A DNA stretch of 64,000 bases from Flavobacterium sp. N2038 (GTDB lineage: Bacteria > Bacteroidota > Bacteroidia > Flavobacteriales > Flavobacteriaceae): the NCBI RefSeq assembly GCF_025947185.1, contig NZ_CP110001.1:3658001-3722000 (forward strand), given 5' to 3'. The notes below the pieces were generated by a model that saw nothing but the letters and a program-made list of their open reading frames with translations, did no database searches and was not told the DNA's origin. Positions 45,352 through 53,152 of the stretch are shown piece by piece; position 1 is the first letter of the stretch; every line of letters starts with the position of its first letter. A program made the position numbers and the translations under genes.

Positions 45352-45762
45352 ATGAAAAAGATTTTAAAATTGAGTTTAGTATGCGCAGTACTTTTTACAG
45401 GAATCAGCAGTTACGCGATTGATGGAAAAATTGATGACTTAAATCTTCATGTATTGAAAGGAAACGGAAAACTGATTACGTTCGCGCTTAATCAGACCAA
45501 AAAAGCCAGCCTTTCTATTTATGATAAGCAGGGAAATTTAATTTACTCTGAAAATGCTTCAGGTAAAGACGGAATATTAAGATCTTTTAGTTTAGAGGAA
45601 TTTCCGGAAGGAATTTATTTCCTGGAAATTGAAGACAGTACAAAAAAAGTAAGATATGAAATTACTATAAATGACGAAACTTCTGTTTTATCATCAAAAG
45701 CAGTTTCATCAGTTTATAAAGCAGGATTTTCTGCTAAAAATACTAGTGTAGCAGTACGCTAA
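45352..45762 (+). CDS. Small secreted protein, tandem paralogue 3
   Basis: The 136-residue paralogue has a signal peptide ending SSYA. The mature domain is as in copies 1 and 2: LHVLKGNGKLITFALNQ, ASGKDGILRSFSLEEFP, GIYFLEIEDSTKK. The tail KNTSVAVR parallels copy 2, so copies 2 and 3 are probably the closest pair. Its gap from copy 2 (352 bp) holds the terminator, AT-rich DNA, the 34-bp element and the promoter, and nothing else. Confidence 0.85.
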   Translation: MKKILKLSLVCAVLFTGISSYAIDGKIDDLNLHVLKGNGKLITFALNQTKKASLSIYDKQGNLIYSENASGKDGILRSFSLEEFPEGIYFLEIEDSTKKVRYEITINDETSVLSSKAVSSVYKAGFSAKNTSVAVR

Positions 45763-45826
45763 AAAAGTTATACTTTTCATAAGAGTATAAGGTTAGATAG
45801 TTAGTAAAGTAAAAACGTGATTGTTT

Positions 45827-45866
45827 TAAAAACAGCTCTTTGTGGTTATTGAGCTGTTTTTTTTTG
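45827..45866 (+). terminator. Terminator of paralogue 3
   Basis: AAAAACAGCTC (45828-45838) with GAGCTGTTTTT (45851-45861), then T's. Loop and flanks closely match the terminator of paralogue 1. Confidence 0.85.
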
Positions 45867-45986
45867 CTTTATACTGAACAAAAAAAGATGCAAAAAAGAT
45901 TTTCACAAAACTATTCTTAATAAATACATCTGACTGATTTTTATTGCATTAAAAAAACAATAAAAAATAAATCCGTAAGCCCCGTA

Positions 45987-46005
45987 TTTACGTACATAAC
46001 GTAAA
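45987..46005 (+). promoter_or_regulatory. Operator-like dyad upstream of paralogue 4
   Basis: A perfect 7-bp inverted repeat TTTACGT-ACATA-ACGTAAA. It lies in the 370-bp gap before paralogue 4, which lacks the 34-bp element. Its role is a guess. Confidence 0.35.
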
Positions 46006-46132
46006 CAAAATACCGAAATAGTTTTAATTCAGCATTTTAACACTCTAAAAAAGTGACTTTTTTGCATAAAATTAATTTTGTATTTGTAGTTTTGAAACGT
46101 TCCACATTTAGTAATAAACATTTAAAAAAAAC

Positions 46133-46510
46133 ATGACAAAATTTACCAAGACCGGGTTAGTTGCTGCCTTTTTTTTAGCGACATTATTTACCTATGCCAT
46201 TGATGGAAAAGGGGATTATATTTTAAATATAAAAACCGGAAACGGAAAAGTTGAAAGCTTCGCAGTAGACAATTCTTCTTTTTCAATCTACGATCAAAAT
46301 CACAATTTACTTTATGCGGGAGATTCTGCAGCAAACAAACTAGAAATTTCAAAAACAATAAGTCTGGAGGATTTACCTGCCGGAACTTACGTTTTGGAGG
46401 TTAAAGCAAATGAAAAAATTGCGAAACACGAAATTAAAGTTGCTGCCAAAAAAGTAAAGACAGTAAAGCTTGACGAAAGTGTAAACCAAAGTCCTTCTTT
46501 CCGTCGCTAA
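46133..46510 (+). CDS. Small secreted protein, diverged paralogue 4
   Basis: The 125-residue protein has a signal peptide ending FTYA and the same one-domain layout (LNIKTGNGKVESFAVDN, SIYDQNHNLLYAGDS, SLEDLPAGTYVLEVKAN). It has lost the ASGKDGILR motif and is clearly more distant than copies 1-3. Neither the 34-bp element nor the TTG-N23-TAATTTAG promoter precedes it, so its control differs. The tail is lysine-rich and ends SFRR. Confidence 0.8.
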   Translation: MTKFTKTGLVAAFFLATLFTYAIDGKGDYILNIKTGNGKVESFAVDNSSFSIYDQNHNLLYAGDSAANKLEISKTISLEDLPAGTYVLEVKANEKIAKHEIKVAAKKVKTVKLDESVNQSPSFRR

Positions 46511-46540
46511 CCTCCTTTTTTGCCCCCAAAAAAAAAGATT

Positions 46541-46575
46541 AAAAAGCAGCTCGTTCCAGGAGCTGCTTTTTTTTT
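46541..46575. terminator. Bidirectional terminator
   Basis: AAAAGCAGCTC (46542-46552) pairs with GAGCTGCTTTT (46560-46570). It lies between converging genes and overlaps the end of the minus-strand gene. Confidence 0.85.
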
Positions 46576-47020
46576 AATTGATTTCTTCTCTTAAAACAGT
46601 ACCCATTTTTACCATTTGCCAAAAGAGATCTGTTTCTGATGGAATTATAATCTTTTGAGATTCCCTGTAAACAGATGAATGCATAAAAGCATTTATATAA
46701 TCCAGAAAATCAAGCAGTCTGAAACTTTGTCTGTATTCTGACCGTATTTCCTGGCTGTTTGCAAAGCAAACGTTTCCACTCTCTTTCTCGTCCAGAAATA
46801 CCAAACCGGAAGACTTTGCAAACAGGTTTACAATTTCGATATTTATTGAAGTTATTATATCGTTTGATCTATCAAAAAATGTATTTAGAGTAAAACCAGT
46901 TTCTGTAGTATTTTGAGAAATTTTCAAAACAAGATTTTCCAATTCGGCTCGGGAAGAATCTACTCTGTCATACTGTAGATGCAAATCTTTTATCCAATTG
47001 AGATAATATTCCGTTGTCAT
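46574..47020 (-). CDS. Protein of unknown function
   Basis: This 148-residue cytoplasmic protein starts from the ATG at 47020 (MTTEYYLNWIKDLHLQYDRV); a TTG two codons upstream is less likely. It looks mainly helical, with no membrane segment. No family recognised and no operon partner. Confidence 0.62.
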   Translation of the reverse strand: MTTEYYLNWIKDLHLQYDRVDSSRAELENLVLKISQNTTETGFTLNTFFDRSNDIITSINIEIVNLFAKSSGLVFLDEKESGNVCFANSQEIRSEYRQSFRLLDFLDYINAFMHSSVYRESQKIIIPSETDLFWQMVKMGTVLREEIN

Positions 47021-47352
47021 AATCAAATAATATTATAAATCCGTTGGATGTAATTACTAAATATAAAGTTAGAGTATATATTTCATATAAATAAAAAATC
47101 GTCTTTATTAAACCGTTTTGGAGGTTACTGAAAAATCTAAAACATAATGTAAGTTATTTTTGATATTTGACTTAAAAAATCGATAAAATCAAGAAAATCA
47201 TCGTTTAATTACACGCTATATTATTGATTTAGATATATTTGCAAAATAAAATTTACTACACGCCTCAAAAATACCTACAAAATTATTTCAGAGATCAATT
47301 ACCCTTAATAACAAAAAAACTAATAAAAACCATTCTTCTAAACTCAATATTT
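47021..47352. other. Divergent intergenic region with a -7 box
   Basis: 332 AT-rich bases without a gene. TATATTTG at 47234-47241 matches the Bacteroidota -7 box and would give the TPR gene a leader of about 105 nt. This supports starting that gene at 47353 rather than at an upstream TTG. Confidence 0.45.
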
Positions 47353-47739
47353 ATGCAGAAACTATTTGTTTTTTTAGTCATATTGATCGGTTTTTCGTTT
47401 CGTGTTACGGCGCAAAGCGAAAAAGTTTTTACAACAGATAAAGTAAGCGACAAATACGCTTATGTTGATGTAACAAAAATCTACGAAAGAGTTGCTGCAA
47501 AAGGCTATAAATCGATAGACTTATTTCAGAAATTAGGAAACTCCTTTTACTCTGAAGATAAACTGGAAAAAGCTGCAACATGGTATGGCGAACTCTTTGC
47601 CATGACATCAGATTTAGAACCTGTATATTATTACCGCTATGCAGAATCTTTACGATTTATTTGCCAAAACGAAAAAGCAGATGCCATTATCGAAAAACTA
47701 AAACGCAAGTCTAAAGTTACCACGAAGAAAAAAGTTTAA
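47353..47739 (+). CDS. Orphan TPR-type exported protein resembling the N-terminus of OmpA/PorE-family proteins
   Basis: The product is 128 residues from the ATG at 47353, with a signal peptide ending VTAQ. The mature part (KYAYVDVTKIYERVAAKGYKS, GNSFYSEDKLEKAATWYGELF, YYYRYAESLRF) closely resembles the TPR region that begins the long OmpA-family proteins paired with PorP/SprF in Flavobacteria. Those continue with a propeller and an OmpA domain; here the gene stops just after the TPR with a KKKV tail and terminator. It could be a stand-alone adaptor or a remnant. Confidence 0.8.
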   Translation: MQKLFVFLVILIGFSFRVTAQSEKVFTTDKVSDKYAYVDVTKIYERVAAKGYKSIDLFQKLGNSFYSEDKLEKAATWYGELFAMTSDLEPVYYYRYAESLRFICQNEKADAIIEKLKRKSKVTTKKKV

Positions 47740-47760
47740 AGCAAAACCAGAATATAACTA

Positions 47761-47792
47761 AAAAAGCATCCGTTACAGCGGATGCTTTTTTG
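47761..47792 (+). terminator. Terminator of the TPR gene
   Basis: A 12-bp stem AAAAAGCATCCG (47761-47772) with CGGATGCTTTTT (47779-47790). Confidence 0.88.
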
Positions 47793-47886
47793 TATAAGTA
47801 AATCACACAGAGAATAACTCGTTGAGGGTAATTACTAAATATTTAATTTTAGCATAAATTCTAATTCAGTCAGAAATTATTTTCAA

Positions 47887-47894
47887 TATATTTG
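47887..47894 (+). promoter_or_regulatory. -7 box TATATTTG directly before a start codon
   Basis: A perfect TAnnTTTG match only 4 bases before the ATG at 47899. If used, the mRNA would be leaderless or nearly so. No TTG at the standard distance. Confidence 0.4.
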
Positions 47895-47898
47895 AAAT

Positions 47899-48390
47899 AT
47901 GAATCAAGACACAAAAGATATATCGATCAGGCGAGCTGTAAATGCAGATTTACCTAAACTTGCTGATTTTCTGCAATTTTTAGTAAAGGCAGAAAGACCC
48001 TTTGATGTAACATTAAAAGAGGGAAAGATTTTTTATTATGATATACAGGAACTTATTCTAGACCCCAAGACAGAAGTTTTGGTTATAGACTTTAACAATC
48101 AAATTATTGGTTGTGGATATGCTCAAATCAGACAAGCTAAGCCATATCAGAAACATGAATTTTTCGGGTATCTTGGTTTTATGTTTGTAGATCCGGATTT
48201 TAGAGGAAGAGGTCTTAATACGTTATTAATTAACGATCTTAAGAAATGGGTTTTATCTCAGGGAATAACCGAGGCTAGATTAGACGTATATCATGACAAC
48301 GAAGCAGCAGTCAACGCCTATAAAAAAGCAGGATTTAAACCAATATTGACCACTATGCGTTGTGACATAAGCCAAATGGATGATAATTAA
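47899..48390 (+). CDS. GNAT acetyltransferase
   Basis: The 163-residue enzyme has the GNAT fold: N-terminal ISIRRAVNADLPKLADFL, the acetyl-CoA loop GFMFVDPDFRGRGLNTLL and the C-terminal ARLDVYHDNEAAVNAYKKAGF. Substrate unknown. No later ATG gives a sensible start, since the N-terminal strand begins at residue 8. Confidence 0.9.
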   Translation: MNQDTKDISIRRAVNADLPKLADFLQFLVKAERPFDVTLKEGKIFYYDIQELILDPKTEVLVIDFNNQIIGCGYAQIRQAKPYQKHEFFGYLGFMFVDPDFRGRGLNTLLINDLKKWVLSQGITEARLDVYHDNEAAVNAYKKAGFKPILTTMRCDISQMDDN

Positions 48391-48483
48391 AGAAAAAAGC
48401 TTTAAATCTTTTTTATATTTTTATTCTTCTGCTGATTTTGTTGGCGTAAACAAATGGATTTTGATCACGAAATTTCTTGACAT

Positions 48484-48640
48484 GATGGATTAAAATCCAT
48501 CTCTACAATATTCTTCGTTCCTTTGGAACTCTTTATAGAATTTTATAAAAAACAACCACAATATTGTCATTTCTGACGAAAGAAGAAATCTTCGTATACT
48601 GAGCGCGCACTGTTGCGGAGCTACTTGCGAAGAGACAAAC
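48484..48640. repeat. Composite palindromic repeat A
   Basis: In order: GATGGATTAAAATCCATC (48484), GTTCCTTTGGAAC (48518), ACAATATTGTCATTTC and a GACGAA...TTCGT segment running into TGTTGCGGAGCTACTTGCGAAG. The same modules form repeat B at 49847-49990, on the other side of the polyprenyl synthetase gene. It fills most of the 335-bp gap 48391-48725; the remainder is AT-rich. Confidence 0.8.
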
Positions 48641-48725
48641 TTTATGGAGTTTTTAAGTGACATTAATAATTTGTCAGCAGCTGAAATTTGGTATACAACG
48701 AAAAATTTGATCGTAAACAAAACCA

Positions 48726-49700
48726 CTAAACTCTTCTTCCCATTAAACTCTCTGCAAAAGTTCTCAATAGTGCTTTCTTATTTTCGTTTATATTAATCTT
48801 TTCTAAAATTTTAGAAGCCTCAAAAGTATATTTCTCAATAGATTCCTGAGTTGCTGCCGGAACTCAGGATTTCTGAAACAATTCTGTTATAATTTTTATT
48901 TTTTTTACATTATCAACAAGACGAGTGGCATACAATTCTGTAATTAGTTCTTTATCGTTTGGGGTTACAAGTTCAAGAGCTTTAAAATATAGATAAGTTT
49001 TTTTATTCGAAATAATATCACCGCCTAATCTTCTCCCAAAGGTTGCAGTATCTCCAAAAAGATCCAAATAGTCATCTTGCAACTGAAATGCTAAACCTAC
49101 ATTAAGTCCAAAATCATAAATTAAATCGCAGTTTTCCTGAGAAGTTTGAGCAATAATGGCGCCCATTTTCATCGATGTCGCTATGAGTGCTCCGGTTTTA
49201 TACTCGATCATTTTTAGATATTCAGAAACCGTAACATCGTGACGGGTTTCAAAATCAACATCCCATGTCTGCCCTTCGCAAACTTCAAGGCCCATTTTAT
49301 TAACTGCTTGAGTCAAGGCCTTGGCAATACACGGTTCATAGTCTTGCAGATATTGATAGGTTTGAATTATCATAGCATCTCCGGTAAGAATAGCAATGTT
49401 AGTATTCCACTTTTTATGTATGGTTGGTTTTCCTCTTCTAATAGGATCTTCATCGATAATATCATCGTGAACTAGTGACGAATTATGAAAAGTCTCTATG
49501 GCCAAAGCCGCAGGTAATGCCAATTTATAGTCGGCACCAAAAATTTCTGTAGTAAGTAAAGTAAGAACAGGTCGTATTCTTTTTCCTCCCAATAACATCA
49601 TATAGACTATGGGGTCATAAAGATTTTTAGGTTCCTTATCTATAATTTGATTCTCTAAATAACTAATAAAAAAATCTGTGTATTGACCTATCGAATACAT
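48726..49700 (-). pseudogene. Polyprenyl synthetase interrupted by one in-frame TGA
   Basis: The first 278 codons encode a trans-prenyltransferase with both Asp-rich motifs, DDIIDED (from 79) and QDDYLDLFGD (DDYLD 209-213). Such enzymes condense isopentenyl diphosphate into long prenyl diphosphates, for example for menaquinone. TGA at 48866-48864 then stops translation after FQKS. The same frame continues for 45 sense codons (VPAATQESIEKYTFEA... SLMGRRV) to TAG at 48728-48726. Reading the TGA as Gly (GGA) restores 324 residues, the usual length. So this is a nonsense change, not a frameshift. The cut product (48864-49700) may keep some activity. Confidence 0.85.
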
Positions 49701-49846
49701 AAAATCTCAACTATAAATTTATAAGTTACTAAAATACAGATTTTTACAATGTTATTGTTGTGAAATTTTATAAATCAATTTTATGCTTTAAATCGCTTCG
49801 CTCTACAAAATGTTTGCAATTGCTGTGCAAAGTCTCCCGACTATAT

Positions 49847-49990
49847 TCTTCGTTCCTTCGGAACTCTTTATAGAACTTCATCAACAATAACCACAATATT
49901 GTCGTTTCGACGAAAGGAGAAATCTTCGCAAGTAGCTCCGCAACAGTGCGTGCTTAGCATACGAAGATTTCTCCTTTCGTCGAAATAACA
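49847..49990. repeat. Composite palindromic repeat B with a perfect 24-bp stem
   Basis: Arms 49905-49928 and 49962-49985 (TTTCGACGAAAGGAGAAATC...) pair perfectly around a 33-nt loop containing GTAGCTCCGCAACAGTGCG. GTTCCTTCGGAAC (49852) precedes. It matches repeat A on the other side of the polyprenyl synthetase gene. The 356-bp gap 49701-50056 holds little else. Confidence 0.85.
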
Positions 49991-50056
49991 AACTTTATAA
50001 AATTTTATTGTTTGACTGGCGCGAGCGGGACACTCGTGTAAACTTTTTATTTAAAC

Positions 50057-51631
50057 CTATTTTTTTATAATTTTCTTCGAAATTAAAGTTCCATTAACTT
50101 TTGCTTTCAATATATATGATCCCTGATTCAATCTGGAAATATCGATTTTGTTATTATTTAAATCCAATCCAGAAGTGCTAACCGATCTGCCATTTAAATC
50201 AAAAATCTGAAAACTTTCAACCTGAGTATCATTTTCAGTCTTTATATTGATAAAATCGCTTGAAGGATTGGGATAAAATACCAACGGTGATTTATTTTCT
50301 GTTAATGGAATACTTAAGTTATTAGCATACTTCCATAGTTTATCATCTTTTGCATAATATAGAATATCATTAAAAGAAACAATACTTAATACATTATCTA
50401 ACGCACTGATCTGCTGGAGTGAGTTTAATTTTAAATCAAAAACAAACCCTTTTGTAAAATTATCTTCAACTACTGATGCTATATAATATTCGTTATCATT
50501 AATTTTAAAAAAAGTAGAAGCATCTATCATATCTATAAAAATAAAAGGCTTTTTTATACCGTTTGATAATTCTCCAAAATTTGTAACTGCATTATTTGCA
50601 AGGTTTAATGATACTAAAGATGCCCCTCCAGTTTCATTTGCTGAAGAAAAAAGCAGCGAATTACCCGTTTTAGTAAAATTAGAAGGAGAAAAATAATGAT
50701 CACTCGTTTTGCTGTATATTTCGGCTACGCTGTTATTAGCTGAATCAAATTTCCATATCGACAATTTGTTCAAATCGGCAGAAAAAAACATAAAATACAA
50801 ATTATTGTTTGCTTCGATAACACTACTATGATGCGCCAGATATTGTTGGGCTTTCCAAACGTCGCCTACCACTTTTGTGTTTTCGAGCGTTCCATCAGTT
50901 TCATGCAGATAATTTCTGCTCACAAAATACAATTTATTATTATGCTCTATATATTGTGTTAATCCAGATGTGCCTGTAGGATAAGATCCATTTCCATCTA
51001 TTTCGGCTGTTATCGGAAAAGTACCTTCCAAAGTTCCATTACTCCTCCAAACTCTGGAATTGTTTGTGCCATAAGGCTGAAATGTAAAGATAAAGGTATT
51101 ATTGCATTTGCCTTGAAAAGATGGCGCATTCCAGATTGACATATTATCTTTAACCAATACTGTTGCTCCTGTTGTTGCATCTGTTTTCCAAACCTGCAAT
51201 TTATATTCTTCCTGAATTAAAAAATAAATCGAATTGCCAACAGCAGTAAGACTTGAAGTTCTTCCGTTAATAAAACTTGTTATTTTTACAGTACCAGCCT
51301 CTGTTCCATCTGTTTTCCAAATCTCTCCAAGAGAACTTTCGTCTTTTGCAATAAAATAAAAAATATTATTAATTGCTGTACCACCTACCAATGCCCCTGT
51401 TACAGAAGATTCTAAACCTGAGTATATATCTTTTATCAATTTTGTGCCAGAAGTAGTTCCGTCACTTTCCCATATTTCGCGGCCAGAATCAGCTTCACTG
51501 GCTTCAAATATCAGCTTATCGTTGATTTTTTTAAAACTCCATGGGTAGCTCGTAAAATCATATATTTTTTGCTGAGCATTGGTTTCAATAAAAATACAAA
51601 GCACAAAAAATAAAAGTAGTTTTGTTTTCAT
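50057..51631 (-). CDS. ELWxxDGT-repeat protein with T9SS type A sorting domain
   Basis: The 524-residue exported protein has a signal peptide ending TNAQ. Several repeats like IWKTDGTEAGTVKI, VWKTDATTGATVLV and VWRSNGTLEGTFPI are the ELWxxDGT motif of propeller-like surface proteins. The last 75 residues (FYPNPSSDFINIKTEND... FDLNGRSV... YILKAKVNG... KKIIKK) form a type A T9SS C-terminal sorting domain. It is therefore secreted by T9SS and released or attached at the surface. Role unknown. Flanked by repeat B and a terminator. Confidence 0.92.
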   Translation of the reverse strand: MKTKLLLFFVLCIFIETNAQQKIYDFTSYPWSFKKINDKLIFEASEADSGREIWESDGTTSGTKLIKDIYSGLESSVTGALVGGTAINNIFYFIAKDESSLGEIWKTDGTEAGTVKITSFINGRTSSLTAVGNSIYFLIQEEYKLQVWKTDATTGATVLVKDNMSIWNAPSFQGKCNNTFIFTFQPYGTNNSRVWRSNGTLEGTFPITAEIDGNGSYPTGTSGLTQYIEHNNKLYFVSRNYLHETDGTLENTKVVGDVWKAQQYLAHHSSVIEANNNLYFMFFSADLNKLSIWKFDSANNSVAEIYSKTSDHYFSPSNFTKTGNSLLFSSANETGGASLVSLNLANNAVTNFGELSNGIKKPFIFIDMIDASTFFKINDNEYYIASVVEDNFTKGFVFDLKLNSLQQISALDNVLSIVSFNDILYYAKDDKLWKYANNLSIPLTENKSPLVFYPNPSSDFINIKTENDTQVESFQIFDLNGRSVSTSGLDLNNNKIDISRLNQGSYILKAKVNGTLISKKIIKK

Positions 51632-51692
51632 TCGGTTTGTTTAGTTAGTTTTCTTATTAAAAGTAAATATATAAGTATAAAATATATAAACA

Positions 51693-51724
51693 AAAAAACC
51701 TCTCATTTCTGAGAGGCTTTTGTT
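51693..51724 (-). terminator. Terminator of the XRE gene
   Basis: A stem CCTCTCA (51699-51705) with TGAGAGG (51710-51716), and a U-tract on the minus strand. The 29-bp sequence is identical to the one at 53366-53394. Confidence 0.85.
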
Positions 51725-51736
51725 ATGTAAAGTTTG

Positions 51737-52144
51737 CTATTTTTCTTTTAGTAACTTTTCTAAATATTCTATTTTGTCTTTTTCTGATTGAAGCAAACGT
51801 TCGTAAAGCTTTTTATTTTCTTCTACCGTTTCCATTAATTTATCTAATGGATTGAAAGTGCAATTATTAAGTCCGAAATAATTATTAGGACTTTCATTAA
51901 AAGTATTGAAATAATTAATTGCCGCTTCGTCTGAAAAATTCTTAATCGCTTCAACCGTTACACCAAGTGCTTTTGCAACCTCGACAAGTTTTTCGTCATC
52001 AATGGTTTCGCTATTTTCCATAGCCGATATTGTTTGCTGGCTTATTCCCAAAGCCTGTGCCAAAGCTTCCTGTTTCATATCTCGAAGTTCACGAATACGG
52101 CTTATTTTTCGCCCTATATGATTTGGTTTTGTTAGTGTGCTCAT
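51737..52144 (-). CDS. XRE-family transcriptional regulator
   Basis: The 135-residue protein has an N-terminal HTH_3 domain (about 12-68: ISRIRELRDMKQEALAQALGI, SQQTISAMENS) that binds DNA, a short linker, and a C-terminal coiled coil (about 100-135: LMETVEENKKLYERLLQSEKD). The coiled coil probably mediates dimerisation. It is divergent from a small gene at 52328 and may control it. No toxin partner is recognisable. Confidence 0.88.
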   Translation of the reverse strand: MSTLTKPNHIGRKISRIRELRDMKQEALAQALGISQQTISAMENSETIDDEKLVEVAKALGVTVEAIKNFSDEAAINYFNTFNESPNNYFGLNNCTFNPLDKLMETVEENKKLYERLLQSEKDKIEYLEKLLKEK

Positions 52145-52327
52145 AATTCAAAGATAATAATTAAGTGTGAAAACTTCCACGGGTAACAAACTTATTTAGT
52201 ACAGTACGATACCCGCAAAACTGGTTTGGTAAAATACAATGTATCTCTTACTTCGCCAAATCAAACAAAAGTACAATTTTTCTTATAATTATTTTATAAA
52301 AGTCAAATTGTAAAACAATTAAAAAAC

Positions 52328-52651
52328 ATGAATCTTATGGAAACTCACGAAAAAGAAACTTTACAAAAACTGCAAAAATTAACCGCTCAGTATTTTACAA
52401 CACTAGAGCCAAACAACGAAGCCAATTCTTATACCGCACAATTTAAAGTTGTAAATTATTTAGAACTCGGCTGCCTCATTACCGATTTACTCAAATTATG
52501 CATTCTCGCACTTGATAATGACATGCATAACTTTTCTAAAAAAGATAAAAGTGCCACTATTAATGTTTCGTTGATTTTGGAAACGATTTTGCATTTGTTT
52601 CCTATGGATGAAATGGAGTTTTTGGGGTTTGTTAGCGAGGTTGTTGAATGA
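52328..52651 (+). CDS. Small protein of unknown function
   Basis: The 107-residue, mainly helical, acidic protein has no signal peptide. Two start choices exist (ATG at 52328 and at 52337); the first is used here. It lies opposite the XRE regulator across 183 bp, a typical regulator-target layout. The ATG at 52328 is preceded by AT-rich sequence without a clear -7 box. Confidence 0.65.
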   Translation: MNLMETHEKETLQKLQKLTAQYFTTLEPNNEANSYTAQFKVVNYLELGCLITDLLKLCILALDNDMHNFSKKDKSATINVSLILETILHLFPMDEMEFLGFVSEVVE

Positions 52652-52702
52652 TTTCTATTTGCAAAGGCAAAGGTGAAAGTTCTAATACTAAAAAATCTCG
52701 CA

Positions 52703-52723
52703 ATCCCGATAGTTATCGGGAGC
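52703..52723. repeat. CCCGATAGTTATCGGG palindrome
   Basis: The same 16-bp palindrome as at 9769. It begins a 640-bp run of palindromic repeats. Confidence 0.7.
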
Positions 52724-52748
52724 TAAGTCGCAAAGTTTTTACACAATC

Positions 52749-52855
52749 TTGTCATTTCGACCGAAGGGAGAAATCTTCGCAAGTAGCTCCGCAAAGATTG
52801 GCGATTTTCTTTGTCGAGCTTCGGGTGTGATTTCTCCCTTCGATCGAAATGACAA
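52749..52855. repeat. 27-bp inverted repeat, TTGTCATTTCGA(C/T)CGAAG type
   Basis: Arms 52749-52775 and 52829-52855 pair with one mismatch. The loop carries AGTAGCTCCGCAA as in repeats A and B. A GTCATTTCGAC-type piece also occurs at 21254-21290. Confidence 0.85.
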
Positions 52856-52898
52856 AATAATGCGATTTTCTTTTTTGTTGTTTCAAAATGGTATAAAC

Positions 52899-52976
52899 AT
52901 AGCCCGTGGTTTCAACCACGGGAACGTAATATTATCTTGCTCGTATTGTATACCCGTGGTTGAAACCACGGGCTAT
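52899..52976. repeat. Nested palindromes of CCCGTGGTT type
   Basis: Perfect 24-bp arms 52899-52922 and 52953-52976; each arm is itself a palindrome (CCCGTGGTTTCAACCACGGG). This REP/BIME-like layout resembles elements moved by RAYT (TnpA-REP) enzymes, none of which is in the window. Confidence 0.85.
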
Positions 52977-53152
52977 ATTTGACAATTGGATTTTTGTTTG
53001 TCAATTGGCCTGAGTGTCTTACTCGCGCATTTTTTTGAGTTCACAAGCAAAATTTTCGCACTAGTGGAAACTACTTTTTTTATGGAATTTACTAAGAGGT
53101 TTAGATTCTTAAAGTCTGCATAAAAAAAAGTCTGAAAGGCTAACAGCTTCAA

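Noticed and set aside
48490-48726. 78-residue minus-strand ORF
   Set aside because: It covers composite repeat A and abuts the true end of the polyprenyl synthetase frame.
48864-48866. TGA as selenocysteine codon
   Set aside because: Polyprenyl synthetases have no catalytic Cys there and the position fits a glycine; no SECIS-like hairpin was seen after the TGA.
48724-48870. Frameshift in the polyprenyl synthetase
   Set aside because: The downstream family sequence is in the same frame as the upstream part, so only a nonsense change is needed.
51737-52651. Toxin-antitoxin module (XRE gene with the divergent small gene)
   Set aside because: The genes are divergent, not an overlapping operon, and the small protein has no toxin motif.
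52648-52982. Two overlapping plus-strand ORFs after the 107-residue gene
   Set aside because: Entirely made of inverted-repeat DNA; no coding character.
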